Positions 53,890 to 62,525 of a stretch of DNA of 64,000 bases are shown one piece after another; position 1 is the first letter of the stretch; each line of letters opens with the position of its first letter. The translations under genes were made by a program, and so were the position numbers. Under the pieces are notes generated by a model that was not told the origin of the DNA, made no database searches, and worked only from the letters and a program-made list of their open reading frames with translations. This DNA is from Lachnospiraceae bacterium (GTDB lineage Bacteria > Bacillota > Clostridia > Lachnospirales > Lachnospiraceae): contig SVDZ01000007.1 in assembly GCA_015057625.1 (NCBI GenBank), positions 62,001 through 126,000 on the forward strand. The letters are read 5' to 3'.

Positions 53890-53998
53890 TCCTCCTTAAA
53901 ATATAAATATTATTTCACCCTTCGGCCTATGCCGAAAAATTTATCTATACGGGCAACCCCGATATAGTACTTATGTAGTGCCCGATCAAAAAATCGGA
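53890..53998 (-). promoter_or_regulatory. Structured leader of flp
   Basis: Three hairpins in the 100 bp before flp on the minus strand: CCGAT / ATCGG (overlapping the end of the peptidase gene), CTATATCGGG / CCCGTATAG, and TTCGGC-atag-GCCGAA. The arrangement suggests an RNA processing or stabilising leader for the pilin message. I do not recognise a riboswitch class. Confidence 0.5.
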
Positions 53999-54663
53999 GC
54001 AAGTAATGCGGTTACAACTCCTGCTGATAAGAACGGCCCCATCGGAGCTGCTGTCTTAAGATGTCCTTTTCCAAAAACTCTCAAGTAAATATAAAACAGT
54101 AAATTTGCCACCGCCATAACTGCCATCGCTTCAAAGAAGTTTCTATAGCTTAGCACAAATCCTATGACCACGCTATATTTGATATCTCCCGCTCCTATAT
54201 TCAAGTGGAAAATCGATGGAAGTGTAAAAATCACATATGCTACTATCGCTCCTATCAAGGCTTTTGCAACTAGCATTATAACATCCTGTCCGAGCCATGA
54301 CTCAAACCCTATGTTAATAGCTTCAAGTAGTAACATTCCTAACAGTACCGCGTTTGGTATTCTTCTTATAAGAATATCGATAGCAGACACATCAATAGCA
54401 AGCATTGCGAAGATTGTTATTCTTATAAGTTGCCAGTATGTATATAGCGAACCATCTATTTTCCCTCGCTCACAGTAGGCCACAACTAAGAACATCATCA
54501 TCGTAACAAGCATCCACACTATAGCGAACTTGACGTTCTGTATTTTTTTGTGAATGTTCTTTTCATCGAACTCACTTCTTACCTTCAAGTGATGAATGGC
54601 TAAGAAGAAAAGTATCAATCCGGAGAGCATTCCAAGACCTCCGCTAATCAAGTAATAAGTCAT
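53986..54663 (-). CDS. cpaA: Tad-type prepilin peptidase (CpaA/TadV)
   Basis: 225 residues, about seven helices. Aspartyl protease sites: AIDVSAIDILIRRIPN and the GxGD motif in NIGAGDIKYSVVIGF, plus the AAPMGPFLSAG ending. It cleaves the leader of Flp and TadE. It is the first gene of the operon, behind a consensus promoter. Confidence 0.93.
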   Translation of the reverse strand: MTYYLISGGLGMLSGLILFFLAIHHLKVRSEFDEKNIHKKIQNVKFAIVWMLVTMMMFLVVAYCERGKIDGSLYTYWQLIRITIFAMLAIDVSAIDILIRRIPNAVLLGMLLLEAINIGFESWLGQDVIMLVAKALIGAIVAYVIFTLPSIFHLNIGAGDIKYSVVIGFVLSYRNFFEAMAVMAVANLLFYIYLRVFGKGHLKTAAPMGPFLSAGVVTALLAPIF

Positions 54664-54713
54664 CTTGGGGTCCTCCTCGTTGTTTTTATTTGCTTTATCT
54701 TTAACGTAATTTG

Positions 54714-54742
54714 ATTATACCCCCTTTTTGAACTTTTTGCAA
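54714..54742 (-). promoter_or_regulatory. Sigma-A promoter of the Tad operon
   Basis: On the minus strand TTGCAA, 17 bp, TATAAT, 51 bp before the cpaA start. Confidence 0.8.
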
Positions 54743-54788
54743 CATTTGTTTTAAAAAAAATTGTTTTTTGTCATTTATTTGTACAACA

Positions 54789-54838
54789 TGCATAAAGAAA
54801 CGGTTCCAAACAGGTATATTTGAACCTTTTTTTATGCA
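54789..54838 (-). terminator. Hairpin between MerR-like gene and Tad operon
   Basis: TGCATAAA / TTTATGCA outer arms with GGTTC / GAACC inside. Probable terminator of the MerR-like gene, although the T run is on the arm side. Confidence 0.5.
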
Positions 54839-54924
54839 AATTTATGTCTTTTTCCGTGTTTTTCATAACATTTTAGTCTCCATTTGTTAATTACTCGTTA
54901 ACACTTTGTTCATTTTCTGGCATC

Positions 54925-55473
54925 TTATACAGGGTTCAGACCTACTTTTTTCCTTCCAAATATTTTCTTTTTTGTCTTTTTTTTGCATCTGTTCACACTT
55001 TCTTCACTTTTTCCTCGCTGTTTTGCTCGAATTGCCTCATCTAATCTCTTAAATCGCTCTTCTTCTCTGGCTTCTTTCGCCTCTAATTGTGAAGAGAGTT
55101 CATTTTTAATTTCAATATTTATCCCCGATCGGATATTTTTTCCTATTTCACCAGCGTTTTCTCTCAATGCTTTCGATACTATTTCTCCCATTATTTCTTT
55201 AAACTGTTCTATTTTAGTATTTTGCATCTGATCTGCCGGAAGTTCTTTAGGTTCACCTCCCAACATTATTCTTATTGTCTTCAACCCGTAACCCTGTTTT
55301 TTCAAATCTCGCACACTCTTCAAAAGATTGATATGATTCTCTGTATAGTATCTGTGTCCCATTTCATTTCTAGGTATCTTAATTTCAAGTTCCTCCTCCC
55401 AGTATCTCAACACATGGGATTCAACATCAAGTATTTTAGACGCATCTGATATAATATATCTTTTCTCGTTCAT
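54925..55473 (-). CDS. MerR-type helix-turn-helix protein
   Basis: 182 residues. A MerR winged helix (YIISDASKILDVESHVLRYWEEE, GHRYYTENHINLLKSVRDLKKQGYGLKTIRIML in part) is followed by a charged helical region and a Lys-rich tail. No metal- or drug-binding C-terminal domain, so it is closer to RacA-like or DUF3967-type proteins. Its place beside the Tad promoter makes it a candidate regulator of the pilus genes. Confidence 0.8.
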   Translation of the reverse strand: MNEKRYIISDASKILDVESHVLRYWEEELEIKIPRNEMGHRYYTENHINLLKSVRDLKKQGYGLKTIRIMLGGEPKELPADQMQNTKIEQFKEIMGEIVSKALRENAGEIGKNIRSGINIEIKNELSSQLEAKEAREEERFKRLDEAIRAKQRGKSEESVNRCKKKTKKKIFGRKKVGLNPV

Positions 55474-55505
55474 TTCTGCCCTCCTGCTATAAATCTTCTA
55501 TATTT

Positions 55506-55527
55506 CAAGACTCGCTACCGAGTCTTG
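55506..55527. other. Short perfect hairpin upstream of MerR-like gene
   Basis: CAAGACTCG / CGAGTCTTG. It lies in the 310-bp gap between dnaB and the MerR-like gene. The rest of that gap holds the dnaB terminator and otherwise no recognised feature. Confidence 0.4.
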
Positions 55528-55679
55528 TTTCTCACCACTTAGCACATGCGCGCTTGAAGCGGGAGTATTCTCGCATCTGATATAATTCTAATTATCATTT
55601 ATTTGCGATTCAATATTTCTGCCTATGCTTTATTTGTCTCTTTTTGTCTTCGCTGTCACAAATAAACGAACGATGAAAG

Positions 55680-55725
55680 AAAAAACAGCATCGGTCTACA
55701 TTTCTGCAAACTGATGCTGTTTTTC
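55680..55725 (-). terminator. Terminator after dnaB
   Basis: AAAAACAGCATC / GATGCTGTTTTT stem with T run on the minus strand, about 60 bp beyond the dnaB stop codon. Confidence 0.85.
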
Positions 55726-55767
55726 CAGCAAGAACACCAAAGCGTCCCTACATTCAGGAACACTCAT
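55696..55767 (-). CDS. Possible 23-residue small ORF overlapping the dnaB terminator
   Basis: Starts ATGAGTGTTCCTGAATG after AGAGGAGC at good spacing and codes MSVPECRDALVFLLEKQ plus six residues. Its stop codon lies in the loop of the terminator hairpin. The ribosome site is the only support; it may be spurious. Confidence 0.25.
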   Translation of the reverse strand: MSVPECRDALVFLLEKQHQFAEM

Positions 55768-55783
55768 AATGCTCCTCTTATAT

Positions 55784-57121
55784 TTATATCTGTTCTCTCG
55801 CTTTACTCTGGAACTTGGTATACTGCGGAATCCACAATAGCTCTATCTCTCCGACAGGACCGTTTCTCTGTTTTGCTACATTAACTACTATAGTATTCCT
55901 GTCTTCAATTTTTTCTTCTTCATTGTATTTTCTGCTGAGAAGCATAATTACGTCGGCATCCTGCTCGATTGATCCCGATTCACGCAAATCCGCCATAATC
56001 GGTTTCTTATCCGGTCTTGACTCTACTGCACGATTAAGCTGCGAAAGTGCTATTACCGGAACATTTAATTCTCTCGCAATTCCCTTTAAGGATCTGGAAA
56101 TAACTGAAATTTCCTGCTCACGACTGGATTCCTTTCCGGTACCACTCATCAACTGGAGGTAATCAATGATTACTATCTGAATATCTTTCTCCAGTTTTAA
56201 TTTTCTACACTTAGATCTCAACTCACCAATTGAAATACCAGGAGTATCATCTATTATTATTTCTGAATTGGCAACAACATCCGCTGTCTCCATAATTTTT
56301 CCCCACTCATTATCATTGAGGTTACCTACTCTGATTTTTTGTGAGTCTACCATTGAATGCTGTGCCATAACACGGTTTATAAGCTGTTCTTTTGACATTT
56401 CCAAACTGAATATAGCTACCGGTATATTTTTCTTCAATGCCATATGTTCTGTAATATTTAAAATAAATGCTGTCTTTCCTACCGAAGGTCTTGCCGCTAC
56501 GAGAATAAAATCGGATGGCTGTAAGCCTGAAAGCTGATTGTCCAGATCAATGAAGCCTGTCGGAAGTCCTGTTATAACTCCCCTGGTCTGGGCTGCCTTT
56601 TCCATCTTCTCCAATACATTCAAAACAACTTTTCGTATTCCTACAATCTCCCCACTGTCTCTCTTTTGGAGGATATCAAATATTCTTTTTTCTGTATCGC
56701 TTAATATATTGTCAAGTTTCTCGTTTCCTGCATAAATAGTATTATTAATGTCAAGATTTGTTCTTAATAGATTTCTTAATACTGCTTTTTCATATACGAT
56801 TTCTGCGTAATGTTTAATATTGGCAGATGTAGGCACGCTGGCCACAATCTCCCTGATAAATTCAAGGCTTATTACCTCTGAAGGGACATTATTTTCCTCA
56901 AGTCTTGCTTTTACGGTAACAAGGTCGCAGGTCTTTCCTTCATTATAAAGGTCAACCATGGCATCAAACATAGCAGCATACTGTTTATTGTAGAAATCAA
57001 AGCCTGACAGTTTTTCTGTTGCCGCCGGAATTGCTTCTACATCCATCAGCATCGAACCAATTACAGCCTGCTCAGCCTCAAGACTGTGAGGCATTATCTG
57101 CTTTATTGTTGCTTCTTCCAT
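55784..57121 (-). CDS. dnaB: Replicative DNA helicase DnaB
   Basis: 445 residues, the usual length. N-terminal DnaB domain (PHSLEAEQAVIGSMLMD) and RecA-like helicase core with Walker A VAARPSVGKTAF near 205, Walker B QIVIIDYLQLM near 310 and the C-terminal MLLSRKYNEEE region. Unwinds DNA at the fork. It follows rplI by 72 bp in the conserved gdpP-rplI-dnaB order. Confidence 0.97.
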   Translation of the reverse strand: MEEATIKQIMPHSLEAEQAVIGSMLMDVEAIPAATEKLSGFDFYNKQYAAMFDAMVDLYNEGKTCDLVTVKARLEENNVPSEVISLEFIREIVASVPTSANIKHYAEIVYEKAVLRNLLRTNLDINNTIYAGNEKLDNILSDTEKRIFDILQKRDSGEIVGIRKVVLNVLEKMEKAAQTRGVITGLPTGFIDLDNQLSGLQPSDFILVAARPSVGKTAFILNITEHMALKKNIPVAIFSLEMSKEQLINRVMAQHSMVDSQKIRVGNLNDNEWGKIMETADVVANSEIIIDDTPGISIGELRSKCRKLKLEKDIQIVIIDYLQLMSGTGKESSREQEISVISRSLKGIARELNVPVIALSQLNRAVESRPDKKPIMADLRESGSIEQDADVIMLLSRKYNEEEKIEDRNTIVVNVAKQRNGPVGEIELLWIPQYTKFQSKAREQI

Positions 57122-57193
57122 ATTTCTACCTTTCGTTTATTGTTGATTATCGCTCTTTACTTTATTTAGAGGAGGGGGACATCTACTTCTCAG

Positions 57194-57640
57194 TTATAGA
57201 GGTTTTACCTCTACCTTCAATGATGCTGTAACCTCTGTATGTAATTTGATATTTACTGTATGCGAACCCATTGTCTTGATTGGCTCCTGCAACTGAACTT
57301 TTTTCTTATCTATTTCGTATCCTAACTGTTTGCTTACTTCTGTTGCAATTTCCTTTGCAGAAATTGAGCCAAACACCTTGTCCCCTGTTCCTGCTTTTAT
57401 CTTAATCTCTATAGAACTCTTTTCTAATTTTTCTGCCAGTTCTTTTGCGTCAGCAAGTTTCTCTGCTGCAACTTTCTCCTGATTTGCTTTCTGAAGTTTA
57501 AGGTCGTTCATATTTTTTCCTGTAGCTTCAAGTCCTAACTTTTTAGGAAGAATGAAATTTCTCGCATATCCGTCGTTTACATTTACAATCTGTCCTTTTT
57601 TACCTAATGCTTTTACGTCTTCTAATAAAATTACTTTCAT
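57194..57640 (-). CDS. rplI: 50S ribosomal protein L9
   Basis: 148 residues: the L9 N-domain [33 protein letters not shown] (read in part), a long helix, and the C-domain. Binds 23S rRNA. Its ATG overlaps the gdpP stop by four bases (ATGA), a translational coupling. Confidence 0.97.
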   Translation of the reverse strand: MKVILLEDVKALGKKGQIVNVNDGYARNFILPKKLGLEATGKNMNDLKLQKANQEKVAAEKLADAKELAEKLEKSSIEIKIKAGTGDKVFGSISAKEIATEVSKQLGYEIDKKKVQLQEPIKTMGSHTVNIKLHTEVTASLKVEVKPL

Positions 57641-59670
57641 AACAAGTCTCCTTCGTCTATCATCTGGTCAATTGTCTCTTTTATTTTGTCAATGGCTTCC
57701 TGTACTGTGCAATCTTTAAGCTGGGCACCTGCCAGATTCAAATGGCCGCCTCCGCCCAATCTTTCCATGATAAGCTGCACATTAATCTCGTCAATGGATC
57801 TGGCGCTTATATAAATCATGTCATTAAAAGATGTGCACACAAAGGATGCTTTTATTCCCTTAATGTTTAAAAGTTCATTTGCCGCCTGAGATCCCACAAC
57901 TGTCGGAAGTTTAATTCCTTCGGAAGGGCAGGACGCTATAGCGAACTGTTCTCTATACACCTCTGCTCTCTGAACAGCAGTTGCTCTCGCCTTATAGTCA
58001 ACCATGTCATCTCTGAACATCTTTCTCACTCTTGTTACATCTGCACCGTTTCTTCTTAAAAACGCTGCTGCTTCAAATGTTCTGACACCGGTTCTGTTTG
58101 TGAAATTATTTGTATCTATCATAATTCCACCGTACATAGCATCCGCTTCCTGCTGTTTTAATTTAACTCCTTCGTCGATATATTGAACTATCTCCGAAAC
58201 CATTTCACATGCCGAAGATGCATAAGGCTCAATATATGATAATAGTGGATTCTCAAATACTTCCGTACTCTGTCTGTGGTGGTCGAGCACTACAACACTA
58301 CCTGTTTTCTTAATAAGTTCAGGACATTCTGTGTAGCTTGGTCTGTTTACATCAACTACTATAAGCAACGTATTTTTTGTTGCAACACCTAAGGCCTCCT
58401 CGCCTGTCAGGAATAAGTCTTCCTCATATCCATCATCCTCTGTAAATTTGTCAAACATCTGCTTTGCAGCACTGTTAACTTCATTTACTACAATATGAAC
58501 ATTACGGTCCAATGACTTTGCCGCTCTGTATATTCCCACAGATGCGCCAAAGGAATCCATATCTCCTACCTTATGTCCCATAACAAGAATGTTATCTCTC
58601 GTAAGCATAAGCTCTCTGAGAGCCTGGGCTTTAACACGTGCTTTAACTCGTGTATTTTTCTCTACGCTCTTGGTCTTTCCACCATAATAATAAATCTTTC
58701 CTCCCTCTTTGATAACGGCCTGATCGCCTCCACGTCCAAGGGCCATATCCATAGCTGCTCTGGCATTTTCTTCATTTTTGGAGAATGTATCTCCTCCAAG
58801 TCCCAATGCAATACTGATGGTAATTGGCAAATCATTTCCCATATTAACAGTCTTAACATCATCCAATAAAGAAAACTTATCACTTTGCATTTTTGAAACC
58901 TGCTTTGCCTTTACTGCTATGAAGTATTTATCATTCTCAAGTTTTTTTACAATTCCGTCAAGAGATGTAATATACTTGTGAATCTTTCTTTCAACCAACG
59001 CAAATATCATGGTTCTTCTGACGTTCTCAACATTCTGCAAAGCCTCGTCATAATTATCTATATAGATAAGACCCGTAACCATCTTGTCTTCTGTAATTTG
59101 TTTCTTTAACGCAAGAAGATCTGTCTCATCATACATATACATATTGACGAAGTCCGCCTCTGTTTTTTTCTCAGTGTCGACGCTGCTAAGGAGTCTGAAT
59201 TCCTTAAGAACTACTCTGAGTTTTCTATCTTCATAACTGATATTTTTTTCAGCACCGCCATCAACCCATTCCATTTCTTCCGGATTTATCTCCGGAAAAA
59301 TCGAATTTGCGGTTTTGTTTCTGGTTTTGTCTGTCCCGATCATACTGTCAAAGGCTTCGTTGGTCCACATTATTCTTCCCTTTGAATCCAAAAGTGCATA
59401 TGGAACAGCTAGTTCGTGAATCATCTGCCTCTGAATCTGGTTAATATCAGCGCTATGCTCCACCAGCTCTCTGTTAATCTTGGGTGAGTACATAAGATAC
59501 AGCATTCCGTTTATGATTAGCATCACAAAACCTGTAACAAAAACTGCCCCTCCCAATCTCTTTTCGTAAAAGAGGACAATAGTTCCAACAAGAATAAGAA
59601 TGATATTCATCAACAATACCATTCTGTAATATTTCTCTATCTCCCCTTTTATATTTATTTTACTATCCAT
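57637..59670 (-). CDS. gdpP: Cyclic-di-AMP phosphodiesterase GdpP
   Basis: 677 residues in the GdpP order: two N-terminal helices, PAS domain ([21 protein letters not shown]), degenerate GGDEF (about 175-310), DHH domain ([26 protein letters not shown]) and DHHA1 ([14 protein letters not shown]). It hydrolyses c-di-AMP to pApA at the membrane and so affects wall, potassium and stress control. The K+/cation antiporter at 1.6 kb could be one of the processes in that network, but no direct link is seen. Confidence 0.95.
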   Translation of the reverse strand: MDSKINIKGEIEKYYRMVLLMNIILILVGTIVLFYEKRLGGAVFVTGFVMLIINGMLYLMYSPKINRELVEHSADINQIQRQMIHELAVPYALLDSKGRIMWTNEAFDSMIGTDKTRNKTANSIFPEINPEEMEWVDGGAEKNISYEDRKLRVVLKEFRLLSSVDTEKKTEADFVNMYMYDETDLLALKKQITEDKMVTGLIYIDNYDEALQNVENVRRTMIFALVERKIHKYITSLDGIVKKLENDKYFIAVKAKQVSKMQSDKFSLLDDVKTVNMGNDLPITISIALGLGGDTFSKNEENARAAMDMALGRGGDQAVIKEGGKIYYYGGKTKSVEKNTRVKARVKAQALRELMLTRDNILVMGHKVGDMDSFGASVGIYRAAKSLDRNVHIVVNEVNSAAKQMFDKFTEDDGYEEDLFLTGEEALGVATKNTLLIVVDVNRPSYTECPELIKKTGSVVVLDHHRQSTEVFENPLLSYIEPYASSACEMVSEIVQYIDEGVKLKQQEADAMYGGIMIDTNNFTNRTGVRTFEAAAFLRRNGADVTRVRKMFRDDMVDYKARATAVQRAEVYREQFAIASCPSEGIKLPTVVGSQAANELLNIKGIKASFVCTSFNDMIYISARSIDEINVQLIMERLGGGGHLNLAGAQLKDCTVQEAIDKIKETIDQMIDEGDLL

Positions 59671-59816
59671 TTTTTTCTCCTTTTAAAGACTTTCTCTTTA
59701 TAGATTCAGTTCTTCAAAAATTTTGTTTAGAGAACGTTCTTTGCGTTCATCCTCCATTTGATATAATCTTAATAATTATATCATCATTGCAACAATTTTG
59801 AAACATTTGATTTTTC

Positions 59817-59846
59817 TTTACTTATGCATAGCAGTGCGTTTATAAT
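59817..59846 (+). promoter_or_regulatory. Promoter of the small plus-strand gene
   Basis: TTTACT, 18 bp, TATAAT, 37 bp before the start codon and divergent from gdpP. Confidence 0.6.
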
Positions 59847-59883
59847 GAAGACGTTGTATCTTGAAATCGAAAGGAGCAGTAAT

Positions 59884-60150
59884 ATGTTTAGAGTGTGGGG
59901 AAGAATTTTTAAAAGTAATCGTCTTGTTAAAGATACTGTCTGTATTATTGATGATGATTCCATGACAAGAACTCATAAGGTCTTTTCCGCCCTAGAGCAG
60001 ATATGTGAGACCCTTGATCTTGCCACACCAATCTGGCTTGAAAACAATATCAACGAATTCAAGCGCATCGGAAGAACCCGTTTTTACAGCGACAGTTTTA
60101 TCGAATCCATCGAATTTGATTATCTTGACTTCTATATTATAGAAGAATAA
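59884..60150 (+). CDS. Small protein of unknown function
   Basis: 88 residues, start MFRVWGRIFKSNRLVKDTV after AAAGGAG. No signal or membrane helix; acidic at the C-terminus. The pattern (KTHKVFSALEQIC-like middle, SFIESIEFDYLDFYIIEE end) resembles small conserved proteins I associate with Lachnospiraceae, but I know no function. It ends two bases from the convergent gene, with no terminator between. Confidence 0.75.
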   Translation: MFRVWGRIFKSNRLVKDTVCIIDDDSMTRTHKVFSALEQICETLDLATPIWLENNINEFKRIGRTRFYSDSFIESIEFDYLDFYIIEE

Positions 60151-60152
60151 TC

Positions 60153-60560
60153 TCAATATCTTCCGTCGAAATAATATTTGCGATAAATATTAACTCTGTC
60201 CCTTCTTTCTTTCCTGCGTTTGTACATTTCCATGAGCAGCATAATCGTAATCATGTCTTTGAGCCATTTCTCTTCAGGATAGTTCTTACAATTCTTTTTT
60301 ACTTCATTCTCAATTTTCAATCTGTCAAATATTCTGTCCGCTAATTTTAGCATTGAATATTTATCAGGATAACTGTCAAATATCAGACTTCCCTCATACT
60401 CATATCTGTCACATTCATCTTCTATTATCCGTTGAATATCCTCTGTAGTTTTTGGATACATCTCCTTTAAATACTGAAGATCTCGCTCATCCATCAACTG
60501 ATAGTATTCCCCTGAGTTATTATTTATATCATAAAAAAAAGGCATTTTCCTATAGTCCAT
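60153..60560 (-). CDS. Small basic protein of unknown function
   Basis: 135 residues, rich in Tyr, Asp, Glu and Arg, predicted helical and soluble, with a basic end (YKRRKERRDRVNIYRKYYF). Ribosome site TTGGAG. It is convergent with the 88-residue gene. No family recognised. Confidence 0.65.
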   Translation of the reverse strand: MDYRKMPFFYDINNNSGEYYQLMDERDLQYLKEMYPKTTEDIQRIIEDECDRYEYEGSLIFDSYPDKYSMLKLADRIFDRLKIENEVKKNCKNYPEEKWLKDMITIMLLMEMYKRRKERRDRVNIYRKYYFDGRY

Positions 60561-60624
60561 AATGTCTCCAAAACATCCTGTTCATATAGTATATGCCTTT
60601 TTTTATCTATTGTGATTTTGTTTT

Positions 60625-61113
60625 TTATAATTCTATTGTGATTTTTCTGCCAGTCCTCTTATATTCCTTGCACTCAACTCCGGCTGTATCCAGCATTTTA
60701 CGTGACGCTATAACCGCCGGGGTATCCTTGTATTTGTTGTCGGCATATATCAGCTGTTTAATTCCGCACTGTATTATTGCCTTTGCACATTCATTGCATG
60801 GGAAAAGAGTAACATACATTTTGGCTCCCTCAAGACTTCCCCCTCTGTAATTTAATATTGCGTTAAGTTCACTGTGGGTTGAGTAGAAATATTTATTGTC
60901 CAACGGACTCTCACTCTCCCTTACCCATGGAAAATCGTCATCGCTACATCCGATAGGTAATCCGTTGTATCCCATGGACAATATTTTGTTTTCAGGACTG
61001 ACAATACACGCGCCAACCTGTGTGTTTGGATCCTTTGATCTTTGTGCCGAGAGATATGCAACTCCCATAAAATATTCATCCCATGAAATATAATCTTTAC
61101 GTTTACTGCTCAT
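60625..61113 (-). CDS. dCMP deaminase (ComEB-like)
   Basis: 162 residues of the cytidine/deoxycytidylate deaminase fold: DPNTQVGACIVSPENKILSMGYNGLP, the zinc/catalytic STHSELNAIL and LFPCNECAKAIIQ. Converts dCMP to dUMP for thymidylate synthesis. The start MSSKRKD follows GGGAGG at the end of a four-copy repeat; upstream codons in frame belong to the repeat and are excluded. Downstream of upp. Confidence 0.93.
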   Translation of the reverse strand: MSSKRKDYISWDEYFMGVAYLSAQRSKDPNTQVGACIVSPENKILSMGYNGLPIGCSDDDFPWVRESESPLDNKYFYSTHSELNAILNYRGGSLEGAKMYVTLFPCNECAKAIIQCGIKQLIYADNKYKDTPAVIASRKMLDTAGVECKEYKRTGRKITIEL

Positions 61114-61132
61114 GTATTTTATCCTCCCTTTT

Positions 61133-61331
61133 CCGAAGCTCGAATCCGCTTCTTCTCGCTCGCTGATTCTCAACCAAATAAGCCGAAGCTCGAATCCGCT
61201 CCGCTTCTTCTCGCTCGCTGATTCCTAACCAAATAAGCCGAAGCTCGAATCCGCTCCGCTTCTTCTCGCTCGCTAATTCCCAACCAAATAAGCCGAAGCT
61301 CGAATCCGCTCCGCTTCTTCTCGCTCGCTGG
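61133..61331 (-). repeat. Four-copy 50-55-bp tandem repeat between upp and dCMP deaminase
   Basis: On the plus strand copies start at 61133, 61183, 61238 and 61293 (periods 50, 55, 55; the first lacks a CCGCT). On the minus strand each reads GCGAGCGAGAAGAAGCGGAG then CGGATTCGAGCTTCGG and CTTATTTGGTT. The CGGCTTATTTGGTT part is an inverted copy of the last codons and stop of upp (AACCAAATAAGCCG). Related to the two-copy repeat at 1450-1556. Confidence 0.85.
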
Positions 61332-61343
61332 CATCGCCAGCGT

Positions 61344-61403
61344 GAAATACATAAGAACTCCCTTCGACATGCAAGCATGTCTCTTGGAGTTCTTATGTAT
61401 TTC
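61344..61403 (-). terminator. Long hairpin after upp
   Basis: An 18-bp perfect stem (GAAATACATAAGAACTCC / GGAGTTCTTATGTATTTC) with an inner GACATGC / GCATGTC stem, starting nine bases past the upp stop. No T run follows, so it may act as a processing or barrier structure as much as a terminator. Confidence 0.65.
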
Positions 61404-61411
61404 ATTCCGGC

Positions 61412-62041
61412 TTATTTGGTTCCGAAGATGCGGTCTCCGGCGTCACCTAAGCCCGGTACTATATAACTGTTATCATTTAATTTTTCGTCTAATGCGCCAA
61501 TGAATATATCAATATCCGGATGGGCTTTTTTCATTGCTTCAAGTCCTTCCGGTGCCGCTATCACGCACATAAATTTGATGTTTTTTATCCCTCTGTTTTT
61601 GATCATCTGGATTGCCGCAATTGCTGAACCGCCTGTTGCTAACATTGGGTCAACTACAAAGACTGCCCTCTTATCACAGTCTTCCGGTAATTTGCAGTAA
61701 TACTCCACAGGAAGTTTTGTCTGTGGATCTCTGTACAACCCAATATGACCTACTCTTGCAGATGGAATCATATTAAGCATTCCGTCTACCATTCCCAATC
61801 CTGCACGAAGAATTGGAACTATTGCAAGTTTTTTTCCTCCTAATTGCTGAACCACCGTCTTGCATATTGGAGTTTCTATCTCAACATCTTCAAGTTCTAA
61901 ATCTCTTGTTGCTTCATAAGTCATCAGCATTGCAATTTCGCTTATCAACTGTCTGAAGTCTTTTGTTCCTGTCTCTGTTCTTCTGATAATGCCGATTTTA
62001 TGTTTTATTAATGGATGATCCATCACCATTACTTTTGCCAT
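61412..62041 (-). CDS. upp: Uracil phosphoribosyltransferase
   Basis: 209 residues: [20 protein letters not shown], the PRPP loop region [16 protein letters not shown] near 125-140, and the uracil-binding C-terminal [17 protein letters not shown]. Salvages uracil to UMP. The start follows GGGGAGG. Confidence 0.96.
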   Translation of the reverse strand: MAKVMVMDHPLIKHKIGIIRRTETGTKDFRQLISEIAMLMTYEATRDLELEDVEIETPICKTVVQQLGGKKLAIVPILRAGLGMVDGMLNMIPSARVGHIGLYRDPQTKLPVEYYCKLPEDCDKRAVFVVDPMLATGGSAIAAIQMIKNRGIKNIKFMCVIAAPEGLEAMKKAHPDIDIFIGALDEKLNDNSYIVPGLGDAGDRIFGTK

Positions 62042-62061
62042 AGCAATACCTCCCCGCACAG

Positions 62062-62508
62062 TTATTCGTATTTTATCTTTTGAGCGAGTTTTATAATTCC
62101 ATCCTCCAGATCATCATACGCTTTTCCATAATCCGCCAGTTCTCCACCGTAAGGATCAATAAAACTTCCCGGCTCGTTAATAAATTCCTTCACTGAATAT
62201 ACATTGATTGCCTTTTCGAAACTGTCATATATTTTCTGTTTATTACTCTCTTCTAGTACTAAAACCAATACATTTGTTCCAAAATCTTCTTCCTCTAAAG
62301 GTCTTGATGTGTATTTACTTAAATCAAATCCTTTGCTGGCTGCCACTGCAACCATCTTTGCATTCATTGGTTCCGGAAATAATACAACCATCCCCTTGGA
62401 TTCGGCTATAATATTCGTAAACCTGAGATTCTTTTGCAATATTGCTGCCGCCATCGGTCCTCTGGACGTATCCGAGTTAGTGACAAATATAACTTTTTCG
62501 TAATCCAA
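62062..62508 (-). CDS. LMW-phosphatase-like protein lacking the nucleophilic Cys
   Basis: 148 residues of low-molecular-weight phosphotyrosine/phosphoarginine phosphatase fold, in the place of ywlE (between sua5/ywlC and upp). The P-loop CX5R reads TNSDTSR: Thr 10 replaces the nucleophile Cys, and the second Cys is also lost, although Arg 16 and the general-acid Asp 118 (FIDPYG) remain. TTG start after GGAGG. Probably not an active phosphatase of the normal type; may bind phosphorylated proteins. The base sequence (ACT) leaves no doubt about the Thr. Confidence 0.85.
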   Translation of the reverse strand: MDYEKVIFVTNSDTSRGPMAAAILQKNLRFTNIIAESKGMVVLFPEPMNAKMVAVAASKGFDLSKYTSRPLEEEDFGTNVLVLVLEESNKQKIYDSFEKAINVYSVKEFINEPGSFIDPYGGELADYGKAYDDLEDGIIKLAQKIKYE

Positions 62509-62525
62509 TAAACTCTGCCTCCAAT

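Noticed and set aside
53890..53998. c-di-GMP (GEMM) riboswitch before flp
   Set aside because: Hairpins are present but the conserved GEMM core bases are not recognisable.
61133..61331. tRNA-like T-arm (GATTCGAGCTT)
   Set aside because: No acceptor or anticodon arms can be built around it; it is part of the tandem repeat.
61103..61405. Repetitive minus-strand frames upstream of the dCMP deaminase
   Set aside because: They translate the 50-55-bp repeats and the hairpin; the deaminase has a better start with GGGAGG.
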